From an uncultured Eubacteriales bacterium (GTDB lineage: Bacteria > Bacillota > Clostridia > Lachnospirales > Lachnospiraceae), in contig USSL01000138.1 in assembly GCA_900557175.1 (NCBI GenBank), positions 1 to 5,381 on the forward strand: a DNA stretch of 5,381 nt. The letters run 5' to 3'. The notes beneath the pieces are model-generated. The model saw only the letters and a list, made by a program, of their open reading frames with translations, ran no database searches and was not told the DNA's origin. Positions 5,260 through 5,381 of this stretch are shown piece by piece; position 1 is the stretch's first letter, and every line of letters starts with the position of its first letter. The position numbers and the translations under genes are program-made.

Positions 5260-5381
5260 ACTATTGTTCCTATTGTAAATTTCAGTTTGTAAGTATGTTG
5301 CAAAACGCTTACTATCACACTGGAAAGACGATGCAACAGTTTTGCGATACGCTGCGTTGCCTACGAAGTCCGCGCGCTTAT
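5260..5381. other. Terminal 122 bp with no convincing gene; possible edge of a repeat or intergenic element
   Basis: After the terminator the sequence is AT-rich to about 5300, then becomes distinctly richer in G+C, ending in CGCGCGC. An ATG at 5295 begins a frame that stays open to the window end (29 codons, starting MLQNAYYHTGK), but it has no ribosome binding site and an unusual composition for a protein start. GCAAAAC (5300-5306) and GTTTTGC (5339-5345) form a 7-bp inverted repeat, and GTTGC/GCAAC pairs recur nearby. This could be the beginning of a dispersed intergenic repeat, a small RNA or a marginal ORF; the window stops too early to decide. Confidence 0.25.

Noticed and set aside
1..5381. 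CRISPR array, tRNA/rRNA gene, insertion sequence or defence system
   Set aside because: No regularly spaced direct repeats, no tRNA-like cloverleaf or rRNA sequence, and no transposase, integrase, nuclease or toxin-antitoxin motifs were seen on either strand.

Overview
The window looks like chromosomal DNA from a low-GC Bacillota, most likely a member of the Clostridia and quite possibly Lachnospiraceae. This rests on the AT-rich intergenic DNA, AGGAGG-type ribosome binding sites, a DUF3881-like protein of the kind I associate with that family, and a ParB/Spo0J-type parS site. The taxonomic call is an inference from composition and gene families, not a database match.

Layout, left to right. 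Positions 1-339 (+) hold the C-terminal 112 residues of a protein resembling glycoside hydrolase family 127 (DUF1680, beta-L-arabinofuranosidase type); its N-terminus lies outside the window. It converges with, and overlaps by 11 bp, an AraC-family regulator at 329-1180 (-), a plausible local regulator of carbohydrate use. The AraC promoter region carries a Fur-box-like palindrome. Upstream on the same strand are a DUF3881-like protein of unknown function (1332-2210, -) and a membrane-anchored alpha/beta-hydrolase-fold protein (2283-3230, -). In the hydrolase all three catalytic-triad positions appear to be substituted. A 233-bp divergent intergenic region (3231-3463) with overlapping promoter candidates and two perfect odd-centred palindromes separates it from argS (3464-5149, +), a complete arginyl-tRNA synthetase.

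Downstream of argS there is a perfect 16-bp parS sequence inside a 20-bp palindrome (5200-5219), followed closely by a strong intrinsic terminator (5224-5259). The last ~100 bp contain no convincing gene. They become less AT-rich and may be the edge of a repeat or an intergenic element.

Functionally, the left end looks like the boundary of a glycan-utilisation locus (glycosidase plus AraC regulator). The middle holds family-level conserved but poorly understood genes, and the right is housekeeping (translation). The parS site suggests that this part of the chromosome takes part in ParABS/SMC segregation and, by analogy with other bacteria, may lie in the origin-proximal part of the chromosome. 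No complete new defence or mobile system is visible. The most noteworthy signals are the parS site, the apparent pseudo-hydrolase and the palindromic operators.
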